DNA of 17,728 nucleotides from DAOUBF01 sp034432795 (GTDB lineage Bacteria; Chloroflexota; Anaerolineae; DSLN01): contig DAOUBF010000024.1 of NCBI GenBank assembly GCA_034432795.1, positions 1-17,728 on the forward strand, written 5' to 3'. This document shows, piece by piece, positions 7,830-14,781 of the stretch. The translations under genes were made by a program, and so were the position numbers. How positions within the stretch are numbered: the first letter of the stretch is position 1; each line of letters starts with the position of its first letter. The notes under the pieces are model-generated. The model was not told the DNA's origin, ran no database searches, and saw only the letters and a program-made list of their open reading frames with translations.

Positions 7830-7912
7830 ACCCCCTCCCTGCCCCTCCCCCATCCAGGGGGAGGGAACTCACCCCCTCCCCCCTGGCGGGGGAGGGTCGG
7901 GGTGGGGGGGGG
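7830..7912. repeat. C-rich/G-rich double hairpin repeat
   Basis: Two consecutive perfect 9-bp hairpins with identical arms: CCCTCCCCC 7843-7851 / GGGGGAGGG 7857-7865 (loop ATCCA) and CCCTCCCCC 7874-7882 / GGGGGAGGG 7888-7896 (loop CTGGC). The outer flanks (CACCCCCTCCCTGCCCC on the left, a G-rich GGGTCGGGGTGGGG on the right) are also nearly complementary, so the whole element can fold into one long structure. This kind of sequence is a common dispersed intergenic repeat in GC-rich environmental bacteria. It ends in a run of eight G. Here it sits inside the predicted leader of the SDR gene. Confidence 0.75.
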
Positions 7913-7913
7913 A

Positions 7914-7928
7914 AATCGGTGACCGATT
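7914..7928. promoter_or_regulatory. 15-bp perfect palindrome, possible operator
   Basis: AATCGGT-G-ACCGATT is a perfect 7-bp inverted repeat around one central base. It lies just after the G-run of the repeat element and 19 bp before the SDR start codon. Its form suits a homodimeric repressor, or it may be an edge of the repeat element. No regulator can be assigned. Confidence 0.35.
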
Positions 7929-7947
7929 GAGACCCCAGGAGGAGGAT

Positions 7948-8667
7948 ATGAGTTCAGAACAAGCGGGGCGCGTGGTGTTGATCACGGGCGCGACGGGTGA
8001 ACTCGGCCAGGCGGTGGCGCGGGTCTTCGCCGCTCAGGGCGACCGGCTGGCCCTGGTTGCCCGCCGGGAAGAGGGCCTGGCGGCGCTGGCCAATGTGCTC
8101 GCCCTGCCGCCGGAGCGTATCCTTCTTCATCCTGCCGACGTCACCCGCGCCGATCAGGTGAATGCGTTAGTCCAGGCAGTTATTGAACATTGGGGGCGCA
8201 TGGATGTATTGCTCAACCTGGCGGGCGGCTACCAGGCTGGCGTGCCGGTGGCCGAAATGGATGAGGCTTTCTGGGATCATCTCCTCAACCTGAACCTGCG
8301 CTCAGTTTTCCTCGTTTGCCGGGCCGTTGTCCCCCACATGCTCCGTCAGGGGAGCGGTAAGATCGTCAACGTGGCGGCGCGGGCCGGGCTGCAGGGCCGG
8401 GCCAAAGCCTCCGCCTACGCCGTCGCCAAAGCGGGCGTGATCATCTTCACCCAGGCACTGGCCGAAGAGGTCAAGCACGCCGGCATCAACGTCAACGTGG
8501 TCTTGCCCAGCATCTTGGACACGCCGCGCAACCGCCAGGAGAACCCCCAGGCCGATTTCAGCCGTTGGGTGACACCGGAGCAACTGGCTAACGTCATCCT
8601 CTATCTGTGTTCCGACGCGGCCAGCGCCCTCCACGGCGCCAGCATCCCCGTGTACGGGCGGGTCTAA
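7948..8667 (+). CDS. Short-chain dehydrogenase/reductase (SDR) family protein
   Basis: A 239-aa Rossmann-fold protein of classical SDR size. The nucleotide-binding TGATGELG motif is at residues 13-20, the adenine-ring Asp64 is in 'HPADV', NLAGG is at 90-94 and the catalytic YAVAK gives Tyr157 and Lys161. The residue 13 before Tyr157, normally the catalytic Ser, is Ala144 ('VNVAARAG'). The C-terminal 'HGASIPVYGRV' matches the family's 'TGAxIPVYG' closing strand. Charged residues Arg39/Arg40 after the second beta strand suggest NADP(H). I chose ATG 7948, preceded by AGGAGGAGG at 7937-7945; a TTG at 7927 in frame is less likely and would start inside the palindrome. The substrate is unknown. It is probably transcribed alone, since the next gene has its own promoter. 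Confidence 0.88.
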   Translation: MSSEQAGRVVLITGATGELGQAVARVFAAQGDRLALVARREEGLAALANVLALPPERILLHPADVTRADQVNALVQAVIEHWGRMDVLLNLAGGYQAGVPVAEMDEAFWDHLLNLNLRSVFLVCRAVVPHMLRQGSGKIVNVAARAGLQGRAKASAYAVAKAGVIIFTQALAEEVKHAGINVNVVLPSILDTPRNRQENPQADFSRWVTPEQLANVILYLCSDAASALHGASIPVYGRV

Positions 8668-8699
8668 CCAACTCTAACCAAACCATGCCTGGGGCCTAC

Positions 8700-8728
8700 T
8701 TGCGCTATACTACCGGCCTGGTTATAAT
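8700..8728 (+). promoter_or_regulatory. Sigma-70-type promoter for the aminotransferase gene
   Basis: A -35 TTGCGC at 8700-8705, a 17-bp spacer and a perfect -10 TATAAT at 8723-8728. The predicted start is near 8735, leaving a 60-nt leader. That leader can form a hairpin (GCCGGAGG 8749-8756 with CCTCTGGC 8766-8773, one mismatch) just before the ribosome site. Confidence 0.68.
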
Positions 8729-8795
8729 CTCTATGTAATGCCATTATCGCCGGAGGCTCACCCAACCTCTGGCGACGTAAGGAGGAAAAAGCAAC

Positions 8796-9782
8796 GTGGC
8801 AGGTAAGCTTCCCACCTATGCCTTCTTTAAAGGCGCCATCGTGCCGTTCAGCGAAGCCAAAGTCAGCGTGATGACCCATGCGCTCAACTATGGCACGGGC
8901 TGCTTTGAGGGCATCCGCGCTTATTGGAATGACCAGGAGGAACAACTCTTCGTCTTCCGTATGCGCGATCACTACGAGCGCTTTCTTCACTCCATGCGTC
9001 TGCTGCTCATGCAGACCCCCTACACGGCTGATGACCTGGGCCAAATCACGCTGGAGCTGCTGCGGCGCGAAGGCTATCGGGAAGATACATATATTCGCCC
9101 GCTGGCTTATAAGGCCGACGAGATCATCGGCGTCAAGTTGCACGGGCTGCAAGACGAGCTCGCCATTTTCGCCGTCCCCTTTGGTCTCTATGTGGAGAAC
9201 GACCAGGGCGCGCACGCCACCTTCTCCTCCTGGCGGCGCATCAGCGACAACGCCATCCCCGCACGCGGCAAGATCACCGGCGCCTATGTCAATTCGGCCT
9301 TCGCCAAAAGCGAGGCCCTGCTCAACGGCTATGACGAGGCCATCGTCCTCAACGAGAACGGCCACGTCTCCGAGGGCAGCGCTGAGAACATCTTCATCGT
9401 CCGCGATGGCGTCCTGATCACCCCGCCGGTCACCGAGAACATCCTGGAGGGCATTACACGCAAGACGGTGATGGAGCTGGCCCACGAGGAACTGGGGATT
9501 GAGACGGTGGAGCGCCCCATAGACCGCACCGAATGCTACGTGGCCGACGAGGCCTTTTTCGTGGGGACGGGCGTCCAGATTGTGGCGATCACCCGCATAG
9601 ACCATCGGCCCATCGGGAGCGGCCAGATGGGGCCGATTGTGCGCGCACTCCGCGACCTGTATTTCGCCGTTGTGCGTGGCAAGGTGGCCAAGTACCGCCA
9701 TTGGTGCACGCCGGTCTACGAGCCTGAGGCGACCCCAACGCTGTCCTCGGCCCGGCAGCCTGCTCTTGGCGCCCGGCCATAG
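8796..9782 (+). CDS. ilvE: Branched-chain amino acid aminotransferase
   Basis: A PLP enzyme (328 aa, fold-type IV) that exchanges amino groups between glutamate and the 2-oxo acids of Val, Leu and Ile, in the cytosol. Family landmarks are all present: 'HALNYGTGCFEGIRAY' early (28-43), 'YIRPLAYK' at 99-106, the PLP-binding Lys159 in 'PARGKITGAY', 'ENGHVSEGSAENIF' with Glu193, and 'NILEGITR' at 215-222. D-alanine aminotransferase or aminodeoxychorismate lyase are related, but the IRPL and 'G-GCFEGIRAY' signatures favour the branched-chain enzyme. The start is GTG at 8796 with AAGGAGG at 8779-8785. About 20 Ala/Pro/Thr-rich residues at the C-terminus exceed the usual length. No other ilv/leu gene is nearby, and it has its own promoter. 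Confidence 0.92.
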   Translation: MAGKLPTYAFFKGAIVPFSEAKVSVMTHALNYGTGCFEGIRAYWNDQEEQLFVFRMRDHYERFLHSMRLLLMQTPYTADDLGQITLELLRREGYREDTYIRPLAYKADEIIGVKLHGLQDELAIFAVPFGLYVENDQGAHATFSSWRRISDNAIPARGKITGAYVNSAFAKSEALLNGYDEAIVLNENGHVSEGSAENIFIVRDGVLITPPVTENILEGITRKTVMELAHEELGIETVERPIDRTECYVADEAFFVGTGVQIVAITRIDHRPIGSGQMGPIVRALRDLYFAVVRGKVAKYRHWCTPVYEPEATPTLSSARQPALGARP

Positions 9783-9810
9783 GGTGGCCTTTTCGCCAGG
9801 CGAAGTGGGG

Positions 9811-9835
9811 CCTCCCCGGCGCACGCCGGGTGAGG
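9811..9835. terminator. GC-rich hairpin after the aminotransferase gene
   Basis: CCCGGC 9815-9820 and GCCGGG 9825-9830 pair around GCAC. CCTC 9811-9814 and GAGG 9832-9835 extend the stem across one bulged T. A smaller palindrome, TTCGCC-A-GGCGAA, lies just before it (9792-9804). There is no T-tract, so it could be a weak terminator or an mRNA stabiliser ahead of the membrane-protein gene. Confidence 0.35.
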
Positions 9836-9860
9836 GAAGTTACCTTATTACCTGCTGAAA

Positions 9861-10787
9861 ATGACGACGTTCTACCCGCCCCGCCGACAGGGCCTGGGCA
9901 TTGGCCTGGCCCTGCTGGGCCTGCTCCTGGCCCTGGATAGCGTCTGGCTGGGGTTGTTCATCCGCCTGCCCGACCGGCGCCTTTCCCTGTTATGGGTCCT
10001 GCTTCTGCTGGCGAGCCTGCCGGCGCTCGCCTTCGTTATCAACAGCCTCATCGGGCTGGCCCGGCTGGCCTACATCCTCAGCCGGGATGCGCTTACCATC
10101 CGCTGGGGCTTCTCCACCATCACCCTGCCCCTATCTGAAATCCAGGATGTTCTGACCGCTGAGGACGCGCTCCCGGAAACACCGTCCCTGCTACGGCTAC
10201 GCGGCCTGTACTGGCCGGGGCGCCTGGTGGGGCCGGGGCGGGCGGAGACCTTCGGCCCGGCTCATTTCTACGCCACCCGCCGCTGGCCCGATCAGGTGCT
10301 GGTGATCCGGGGCAACCAGGTGTACGTCCTTTCGCCCGCCGACCCGGCGGCGTTCCAGGCCGCGCTGACCCAGGCCAAAGCCCCAGTGCCCGCCGGCCAG
10401 GGGGCCGTAGCTCCCGGTCGGCCCACGCTGGCCAACCGACTCCGGCAGATCGCCCGTGAGGCGCGGCGCGACCGCCTGGCGCAGGCGCTCATCGGGGCGG
10501 GGGCCGGGCTTAACCTGCTGCTTTTCGTTTACCTGGCCTGGCTCTATCCGCGCCTGCCGCAGGCCATCCCCCTGCACTTTGACCAGAACGGCATCCCCGA
10601 TCTGTACGGCACACCCGCGCAGGCGTTCATCCTGCCCACTATCGGCCTGGTCGTGCTGATCCTTAACAGCCTGCTGGGCGGTGCCCTGCACGCGCTCCAG
10701 GAGCGCCTGCCGGCCTACCTCCTCTGGAGCACCACCCTCCTGGTTCAGGTGATGCTCTGGGCAGCCACCTTCGGGCTTTCTACCTGA
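9861..10787 (+). CDS. Membrane protein with PH-like region and DUF1648
   Basis: A 308-aa integral membrane protein. Two transmembrane segments (about 12-35 and 42-64) precede a cytosolic, PH-like beta region (about 68-170) beginning 'YILSRDALTIRWG' and ending 'VYVLSPADPAAFQAAL', the pattern of bacterial PH domains. After an Ala/Pro linker and a basic helix, a third segment (208-229) leads into the DUF1648 motif 'LPQAIPLHFDQNGIPDLYG' (232-250), followed by two more segments. DUF1648 occurs in SdpI-type immunity/regulatory membrane proteins and in many uncharacterised ones. Its function here is unknown. The ATG at 9861 has no clear ribosome site, so the start is less certain. It lies 78 bp after ilvE, beyond a hairpin; co-transcription by read-through is possible. 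Confidence 0.75.
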   Translation: MTTFYPPRRQGLGIGLALLGLLLALDSVWLGLFIRLPDRRLSLLWVLLLLASLPALAFVINSLIGLARLAYILSRDALTIRWGFSTITLPLSEIQDVLTAEDALPETPSLLRLRGLYWPGRLVGPGRAETFGPAHFYATRRWPDQVLVIRGNQVYVLSPADPAAFQAALTQAKAPVPAGQGAVAPGRPTLANRLRQIAREARRDRLAQALIGAGAGLNLLLFVYLAWLYPRLPQAIPLHFDQNGIPDLYGTPAQAFILPTIGLVVLILNSLLGGALHALQERLPAYLLWSTTLLVQVMLWAATFGLST

Positions 10788-10802
10788 CTTAGGGCAGGGA
10801 AT

Positions 10803-10827
10803 CGCCCAGAGGGAACATTCTGGGCCG
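10803..10827. terminator. Hairpin between the DUF1648 gene and the SARP promoter
   Basis: GCCCAGA 10804-10810 and TCTGGGC 10819-10825 pair perfectly around an 8-nt loop; C10803 and G10827 extend the stem past a bulge. It starts 15 bp after the DUF1648 stop codon, as a terminator would. It lacks a T-run and abuts the -35 of the next promoter, so it could alternatively be a regulator site. Confidence 0.45.
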
Positions 10828-10828
10828 A

Positions 10829-10856
10829 TTGCACTTGCCCCAATTTGCTATATAAT
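10829..10856 (+). promoter_or_regulatory. Sigma-70-type promoter for the SARP regulator
   Basis: A -35 TTGCAC at 10829-10834, a 16-bp spacer and a perfect -10 TATAAT at 10851-10856. The transcript would start near 10863 and carry a leader of about 207 nt, unusually long for this window. I see no TAACYG direct repeats here, so autoregulation by the SARP protein is not indicated. Confidence 0.68.
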
Positions 10857-11069
10857 CCCGCGTTGGGTACTTAGTCGGCTTCTCTTCAGAGTACGCTCCC
10901 CGTTGAGCAACCTGCCGCCTGGCCGGATAGATCATGGGTCTCCAGGAAGCCAGGTGCTGTATGAGAGGCGCTGGCACGCTTCATGTACCCTGCTGACAGC
11001 GTAGAAGCCCGCGCACCGCTAGAGGGAGCGCTTCTGTGCTGCGACCTGTCGCCATAGGAGGGGTAAGGG

Positions 11070-12104
11070 ATGGCCATCATCCATATGAAAAACCAGCACC
11101 GCGCTCCGCCGATACCTCAAGCCATAAGGCTGGAAGCCAGCTTTGAGGCAAGACTCCACACGTTGATCCGCGCCCTCACCTCCCTTGAAGAAGAAGTCTC
11201 CAGCGCACAGGCACGGTTGCAGCAACTGACGGCCAGCCTGGATGACCTGCGCCAACAGGTGTTGACCCTTTCCTCTACCTCCCTCCTGCCGGTTGTGCCT
11301 GTGAGATCCCCTGCCAGGGAGGTGGAACTGCGTATCTACTGCTTCGGCTCATTTGAGGTCTATTATAGGGGCATACACATCCCGCAACGGCGTTGCGGCA
11401 AAGTAGCGGCGGTCCTGAAGTACCTGGCCGCCCGCCCCCGGCAGCACATCTCACGCGATGTGCTGCTGGAGGTCCTCTGGCCGGGGGCGGCGCCCGGTAT
11501 CGCCAACAACCGCCTCAAGGTGGCCGTGTATCATCTACGCCAGACGTTCGCGCTCGCAGTGCCCGCTGAAAGCGAACCTGTCATCCTGTTTCAGGATGAC
11601 CACTACTGCTTTAACCCCCAAATGCAGGTCTGGACCGATGTTGAGGCCTTCAGGGGAAACTGGCAGGCGGGCCTGCGCCTGGAACGCAATGGCTCTTTGG
11701 CCGAGGCGGTTCCCTTCTATGAGCAGGCCGTCCAGCTCTATCGCGGCGACTTTCTGGAAGAGGACCGGTTTGAGGAATGGACCCTGGCCCCGCGTGAAGA
11801 ATTGAAGGATACCTACCTGACGGCCCTGGATAAGCTCAGCCACTATTGGTTCCAGGTCGGACAGTTGGACCGCGCTGTTGAAGGCTGGAAGAGGATCGTG
11901 GCAACCGATGCCTGGCGCGAGGACACCTATCGCCACCTCATGGTCTGCACCTCTCGGGCCGGGCAAATCGGACTCGCCCTCCACTGGTATAACCTGTGCG
12001 TTCAGGTGCTGCGCGACCAACTGGAGCTTCCACCGGCGGCGGAGACGGTCGCGCTATACGAACGTATCCGTGCTGGTGAGCGCGTGAACGCCCTGGTAGA
12101 GTGA
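11070..12104 (+). CDS. SARP-family (BTAD-domain) transcriptional activator
   Basis: A 344-aa DNA-binding activator. Residues 25-68 form an amphipathic, coiled-coil-like segment ('SLEEEVSSAQARLQQL', 'LDDLRQQV'), which ordinary SARPs lack and which may mediate dimerisation. An OmpR-type winged helix follows at about 87-183: 'IYCFGSFEVYYRG' opening, 'KVAAVLKYLAARP' helix, 'ISRDVLLEVLWPG' and 'NNRLKVAVYHLRQTF' recognition region. The all-helical BTAD domain spans about 187-335, with 'YRGDFLEEDRFEEW' and the closing 'LRDQLELPPAAETVALYERI'. SARPs bind 11-bp-spaced direct repeats near -10 elements and recruit polymerase. Such repeats occur 143 bp after this stop, in front of the next gene, making that operon the likely target. 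AGGAGGGG at 11056-11063 fixes the start. There is no sensor or NB-ARC domain. Confidence 0.9.
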   Translation: MAIIHMKNQHRAPPIPQAIRLEASFEARLHTLIRALTSLEEEVSSAQARLQQLTASLDDLRQQVLTLSSTSLLPVVPVRSPAREVELRIYCFGSFEVYYRGIHIPQRRCGKVAAVLKYLAARPRQHISRDVLLEVLWPGAAPGIANNRLKVAVYHLRQTFALAVPAESEPVILFQDDHYCFNPQMQVWTDVEAFRGNWQAGLRLERNGSLAEAVPFYEQAVQLYRGDFLEEDRFEEWTLAPREELKDTYLTALDKLSHYWFQVGQLDRAVEGWKRIVATDAWREDTYRHLMVCTSRAGQIGLALHWYNLCVQVLRDQLELPPAAETVALYERIRAGERVNALVE

Positions 12105-12246
12105 TCGGCTCACATAAGCATAAGAAAGACCGGGGTATAGCATAGACCTTGGGCGGACGGCCAGAAGTCGCGCCTGAAGGGCAGATAGGGGCAGGTGCCC
12201 TGGCGCTTCCTCCCCAACCCTCCCTTATGAAGGCGAATTGTGGAGC

Positions 12247-12288
12247 TAACCGCCAATTAACTGCCACTTAACCGACCCCAATTACACT
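12247..12288 (+). promoter_or_regulatory. Likely SARP-controlled promoter with three 11-bp direct repeats
   Basis: Three units, TAACCGCCAAT (12247), TAACTGCCACT (12258) and TAACCGACCCC (12269), begin exactly 11 bp apart. The last TAACCG ends at 12274, leaving 8 bp to a -10-like TACACT at 12283-12288. No proper -35 is present. SARP activators are known to bind direct repeats at one-helical-turn spacing whose 3' copy sits about 8 bp from the -10. The predicted start is near 12295, about 58 nt before the first gene. The neighbouring upstream gene encodes a SARP protein. Confidence 0.7.
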
Positions 12289-12352
12289 ATTTTTACCGAC
12301 CTCTGCATCCGAATATCCCGGATAGCGGAGCGGCTTTCCCCCGAGGGGAGCG

Positions 12353-12568
12353 GTGGGATATTACAACTCGTTCATTATTCGCATCTGGTCGGATGAACAG
12401 GGTAGACTGCGAGGTCGGATTGAACATGTCGCCAGCCAGGACTACCTGATCTTTTCCGATCCGAGGAAAGTCGTCAAGTTTATCCGTAGCCACTTGGGTG
12501 TTCCGCCGTATTATCTGCCGGATACAGCAGAGGAGGCGCCGGATGAGCTGGGGGGAGTGGGGCCATGA
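12353..12568 (+). CDS. Small conserved-looking protein heading the ATPase operon
   Basis: A 71-aa protein with no signal peptide or membrane segment. It reads as a compact alpha/beta unit: strand 'YNSFIIRIW', a turn 'SDEQGRLRG', strand 'RIEHVASQDYLIF', then helix 'DPRKVVKFIRSHLG' and an acidic tail. The 'SF-VRIW ... LRG-I-HV ... F-FI--HL' pattern looks familiar from small uncharacterised actinobacterial and Chloroflexota proteins, but I cannot name a family. The start is GTG 12353 with GAGGGGAG at 12343-12350. Its TGA overlaps the ATPase ATG by four bases (ATGA), so the two are translationally coupled and probably work together. It is the first gene behind the SARP-type promoter. Confidence 0.72.
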   Translation: MGYYNSFIIRIWSDEQGRLRGRIEHVASQDYLIFSDPRKVVKFIRSHLGVPPYYLPDTAEEAPDELGGVGP

Positions 12569-14781
12569 CAGCCAGCCCACACCGCCCGCTTGATTCCATA
12601 TTAGCCTGCCTGGCGCGGCTTGATCTCCTGATCCGCCGCGAAGTGCTCCGCTTGCACCTGCAACCTAACCGCCCGGCCGAGGACGGCTTCCAGGGCCTGT
12701 ACATCTCCGACCAGGAGGTGGAAGCTCTGCTGGACGGCTCCCTCCCCAGCGCCGCCATCTTGACCGGCCCGCTACCTGCAGGCAGCACGTTTGAGGCCCT
12801 GGATACCGCTATCGCCGCCCTGGACGCCCGCATCCAGACCATTGAGGCTGAAGCGCGCAGACAGGGCCAGGTCCTGCCCCTGGAGCGGTTGAGCGCCCTG
12901 TTTGGCCTGTCCGGGCTGGAACGCGCCATCCTGATCATTTGCCTGGCCGCCGAGTTGGACCTCAAATACGAGCGGCTATATGCCTATCTCCAGGACGATG
13001 TGACCAAGAAGCGCCCTACGGTGGACCTGGTCATGCGGCTACTCTGCCCCACCCTGGAGGAGCGGCTGGAGGCTTATCGCGCCTTTGAACCGGATGCCCC
13101 TTTGGTCCGGTGGGAACTGATCACGCTGCATGACGACCCCGGCGCACGGCGGCCCGTGTTGCTGGCGCGTTACCTCAAACTGGACGAGCGCATCGCCAGC
13201 GAACTGCTGGGCAGCCCCAAGATGGACACGCGCCTGGCGCCCCTCGTCCCCGCAGCGGAAACGGAGAGCACCGTCCCCCTCCCATCCGACATCTGCGATC
13301 AGCTATCCGCGTGGGCGCAGGCCTGGGCGCCGCAATGGGAAGAGCGCCCCCCGGTCATTTTGTTCCATGGCCGCTATGGCACCGGCAAGCAGGCAGCGGC
13401 GCGCTTCCTGGCCACGGCCCTTCAGCGCCCCTTGCTCCTGCTGAGCACGGCAGACCTGGCAGCGGGCGCAGCCCAGCCCCTGATATTGGCCCAGGCGCTG
13501 AAGCTGGCCGAACGCGAGGCGCTCTTGACCGGCGCGCTCCTGTGCTGGGCCGATGCTGATGCCTCCCTGCAGGCTGCGCCGGGCGCGGAGGCCGAGTATC
13601 GCGCCTTTGTCCAGGCGCTGGCGCGTGGCCGCGTGCCGGTCGTGCTCCTGGCCGAGAAAGCCTGGGAGCCGGGGCACGACCTGGCGCAACGCCCCTTTAT
13701 GCGCCTGGAGTTGCCCGAACCCACGTATGCCCGGCGGCAGGCGCTATGGGCGGCCAGCCTGAACGGCGCAGGGCCAGGCTTGAGCGAGGCCGAGATCACC
13801 GCCCTGGCGGGCCGTTTCCGCCTGACCGCTGGCCAGATTCAAGACGTGCTTGCCCGCGCCCGCACGCTGGCCTGGGCCCGCGACCCGCAGAACGGCCACA
13901 TCTCCGCCGCCGATATTGACGCCGCCTGCCGCGGCCAGGCCCAGCACCGCCTGGGCGCGCTCGCCCGCAAGCTCAACCCACGCTATACCTGGGATGACAT
14001 CGTGCTGCCCCGCCAGCAACTCTCCACGCTGCGCCTGATCGCCACGACCGTGCGCCATCGGCCCATCGTGTATGGCGATTGGGGCTTTGACCGCAAGCTC
14101 TCGCTGGGCAAAGGGTTGATCGCTCTGTTCTCCGGCCCCTCCGGCACAGGCAAGACAATGGCGGCGGAGATCATCGCCAACGACCTGGGCCTGGACCTGT
14201 ACAAGATTGACCTGTCGGCAGTGGTGAGCAAGTACATCGGTGAGACCGAGAAGAACCTGGAGCGCATCTTCAACGAGGCCCAGGATAGCGACGCCATCCT
14301 CTTCTTTGATGAAGCCGACGCGCTCTTCGGCAAGCGTTCCGAGGTCAAGGACGCGCACGACCGCTACGCCAACATTGAGGTCGCCTATCTGCTCCAGCGC
14401 ACCGAGGAGTACAACGGGCTGGTCATCCTGGCGAGCAACATCAAGAAGAACATGGACGAAGCCTTCATCCGCCGCCTGCACTTCACGGTGGACTTCCCCT
14501 TCCCGGAGGAGGCCGAGCGGCTGGAGATCTGGCGGCGCACCTTCCCGCCGGAGGCGCCCCGCGCCGATGACATTGATCTGGGCTTCCTGGCGCGCAAGTT
14601 CAAGATGGCGGGTGGCAACATCCGCAACGTTATCCTCACGGCGGCGTTCCTGGCCGCCGAGGAGCGCACACCCATCGCCATGCGCCACCTGATTCGCGGC
14701 GCGGGATACGAACTGCAGAAGATGGGCAAGCTGGTGGTGGAGAGCGACTTTGAGCAGTACTTTGAGATGGTGAGAACATGA
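12565..14781 (+). CDS. Double AAA+ ATPase, contractile-injection-system type
   Basis: A 738-aa cytosolic ATPase. Residues 1-230 are helical with a winged-helix-like stretch ('FGLSGLERAILIICLAAELD'). The first AAA+ domain has a degenerate Walker A, GRYGTGKQ (269-276, Gln for Ser/Thr), and Walker B 'LLCWADAD' lacks the catalytic Glu, so it likely cannot hydrolyse ATP. The second is complete: GPSGTGKT (524-531), 'ILFFDEAD' (Asp582, Glu583), a pore-loop-like 'KYIGETEKNL', sensor-1 Asn625, Arg636-Arg637 fingers and sensor-2-like 'GGNIRN'. This layout resembles ATPases encoded with extracellular contractile injection systems (Afp15-like) and more widely the CDC48/Vps4-like group. No sheath, tube or baseplate gene is visible here, so that role is inference. 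Both ends overlap neighbours by ATGA, tying it to the small protein and the lipoprotein. Confidence 0.85.
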   Translation: MTASPHRPLDSILACLARLDLLIRREVLRLHLQPNRPAEDGFQGLYISDQEVEALLDGSLPSAAILTGPLPAGSTFEALDTAIAALDARIQTIEAEARRQGQVLPLERLSALFGLSGLERAILIICLAAELDLKYERLYAYLQDDVTKKRPTVDLVMRLLCPTLEERLEAYRAFEPDAPLVRWELITLHDDPGARRPVLLARYLKLDERIASELLGSPKMDTRLAPLVPAAETESTVPLPSDICDQLSAWAQAWAPQWEERPPVILFHGRYGTGKQAAARFLATALQRPLLLLSTADLAAGAAQPLILAQALKLAEREALLTGALLCWADADASLQAAPGAEAEYRAFVQALARGRVPVVLLAEKAWEPGHDLAQRPFMRLELPEPTYARRQALWAASLNGAGPGLSEAEITALAGRFRLTAGQIQDVLARARTLAWARDPQNGHISAADIDAACRGQAQHRLGALARKLNPRYTWDDIVLPRQQLSTLRLIATTVRHRPIVYGDWGFDRKLSLGKGLIALFSGPSGTGKTMAAEIIANDLGLDLYKIDLSAVVSKYIGETEKNLERIFNEAQDSDAILFFDEADALFGKRSEVKDAHDRYANIEVAYLLQRTEEYNGLVILASNIKKNMDEAFIRRLHFTVDFPFPEEAERLEIWRRTFPPEAPRADDIDLGFLARKFKMAGGNIRNVILTAAFLAAEERTPIAMRHLIRGAGYELQKMGKLVVESDFEQYFEMVRT

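Noticed and set aside
8664..9824. 386-codon open frame on the minus strand opposite ilvE
   Set aside because: The plus-strand protein has every aminotransferase motif; the antisense frame shows no domain and starts beyond the gene's end with no ribosome site.
13744..14688. 314-codon open frame on the minus strand opposite the AAA+ ATPase
   Set aside because: It is the antisense shadow of the conserved second AAA+ domain, with no ribosome site or recognisable domain.
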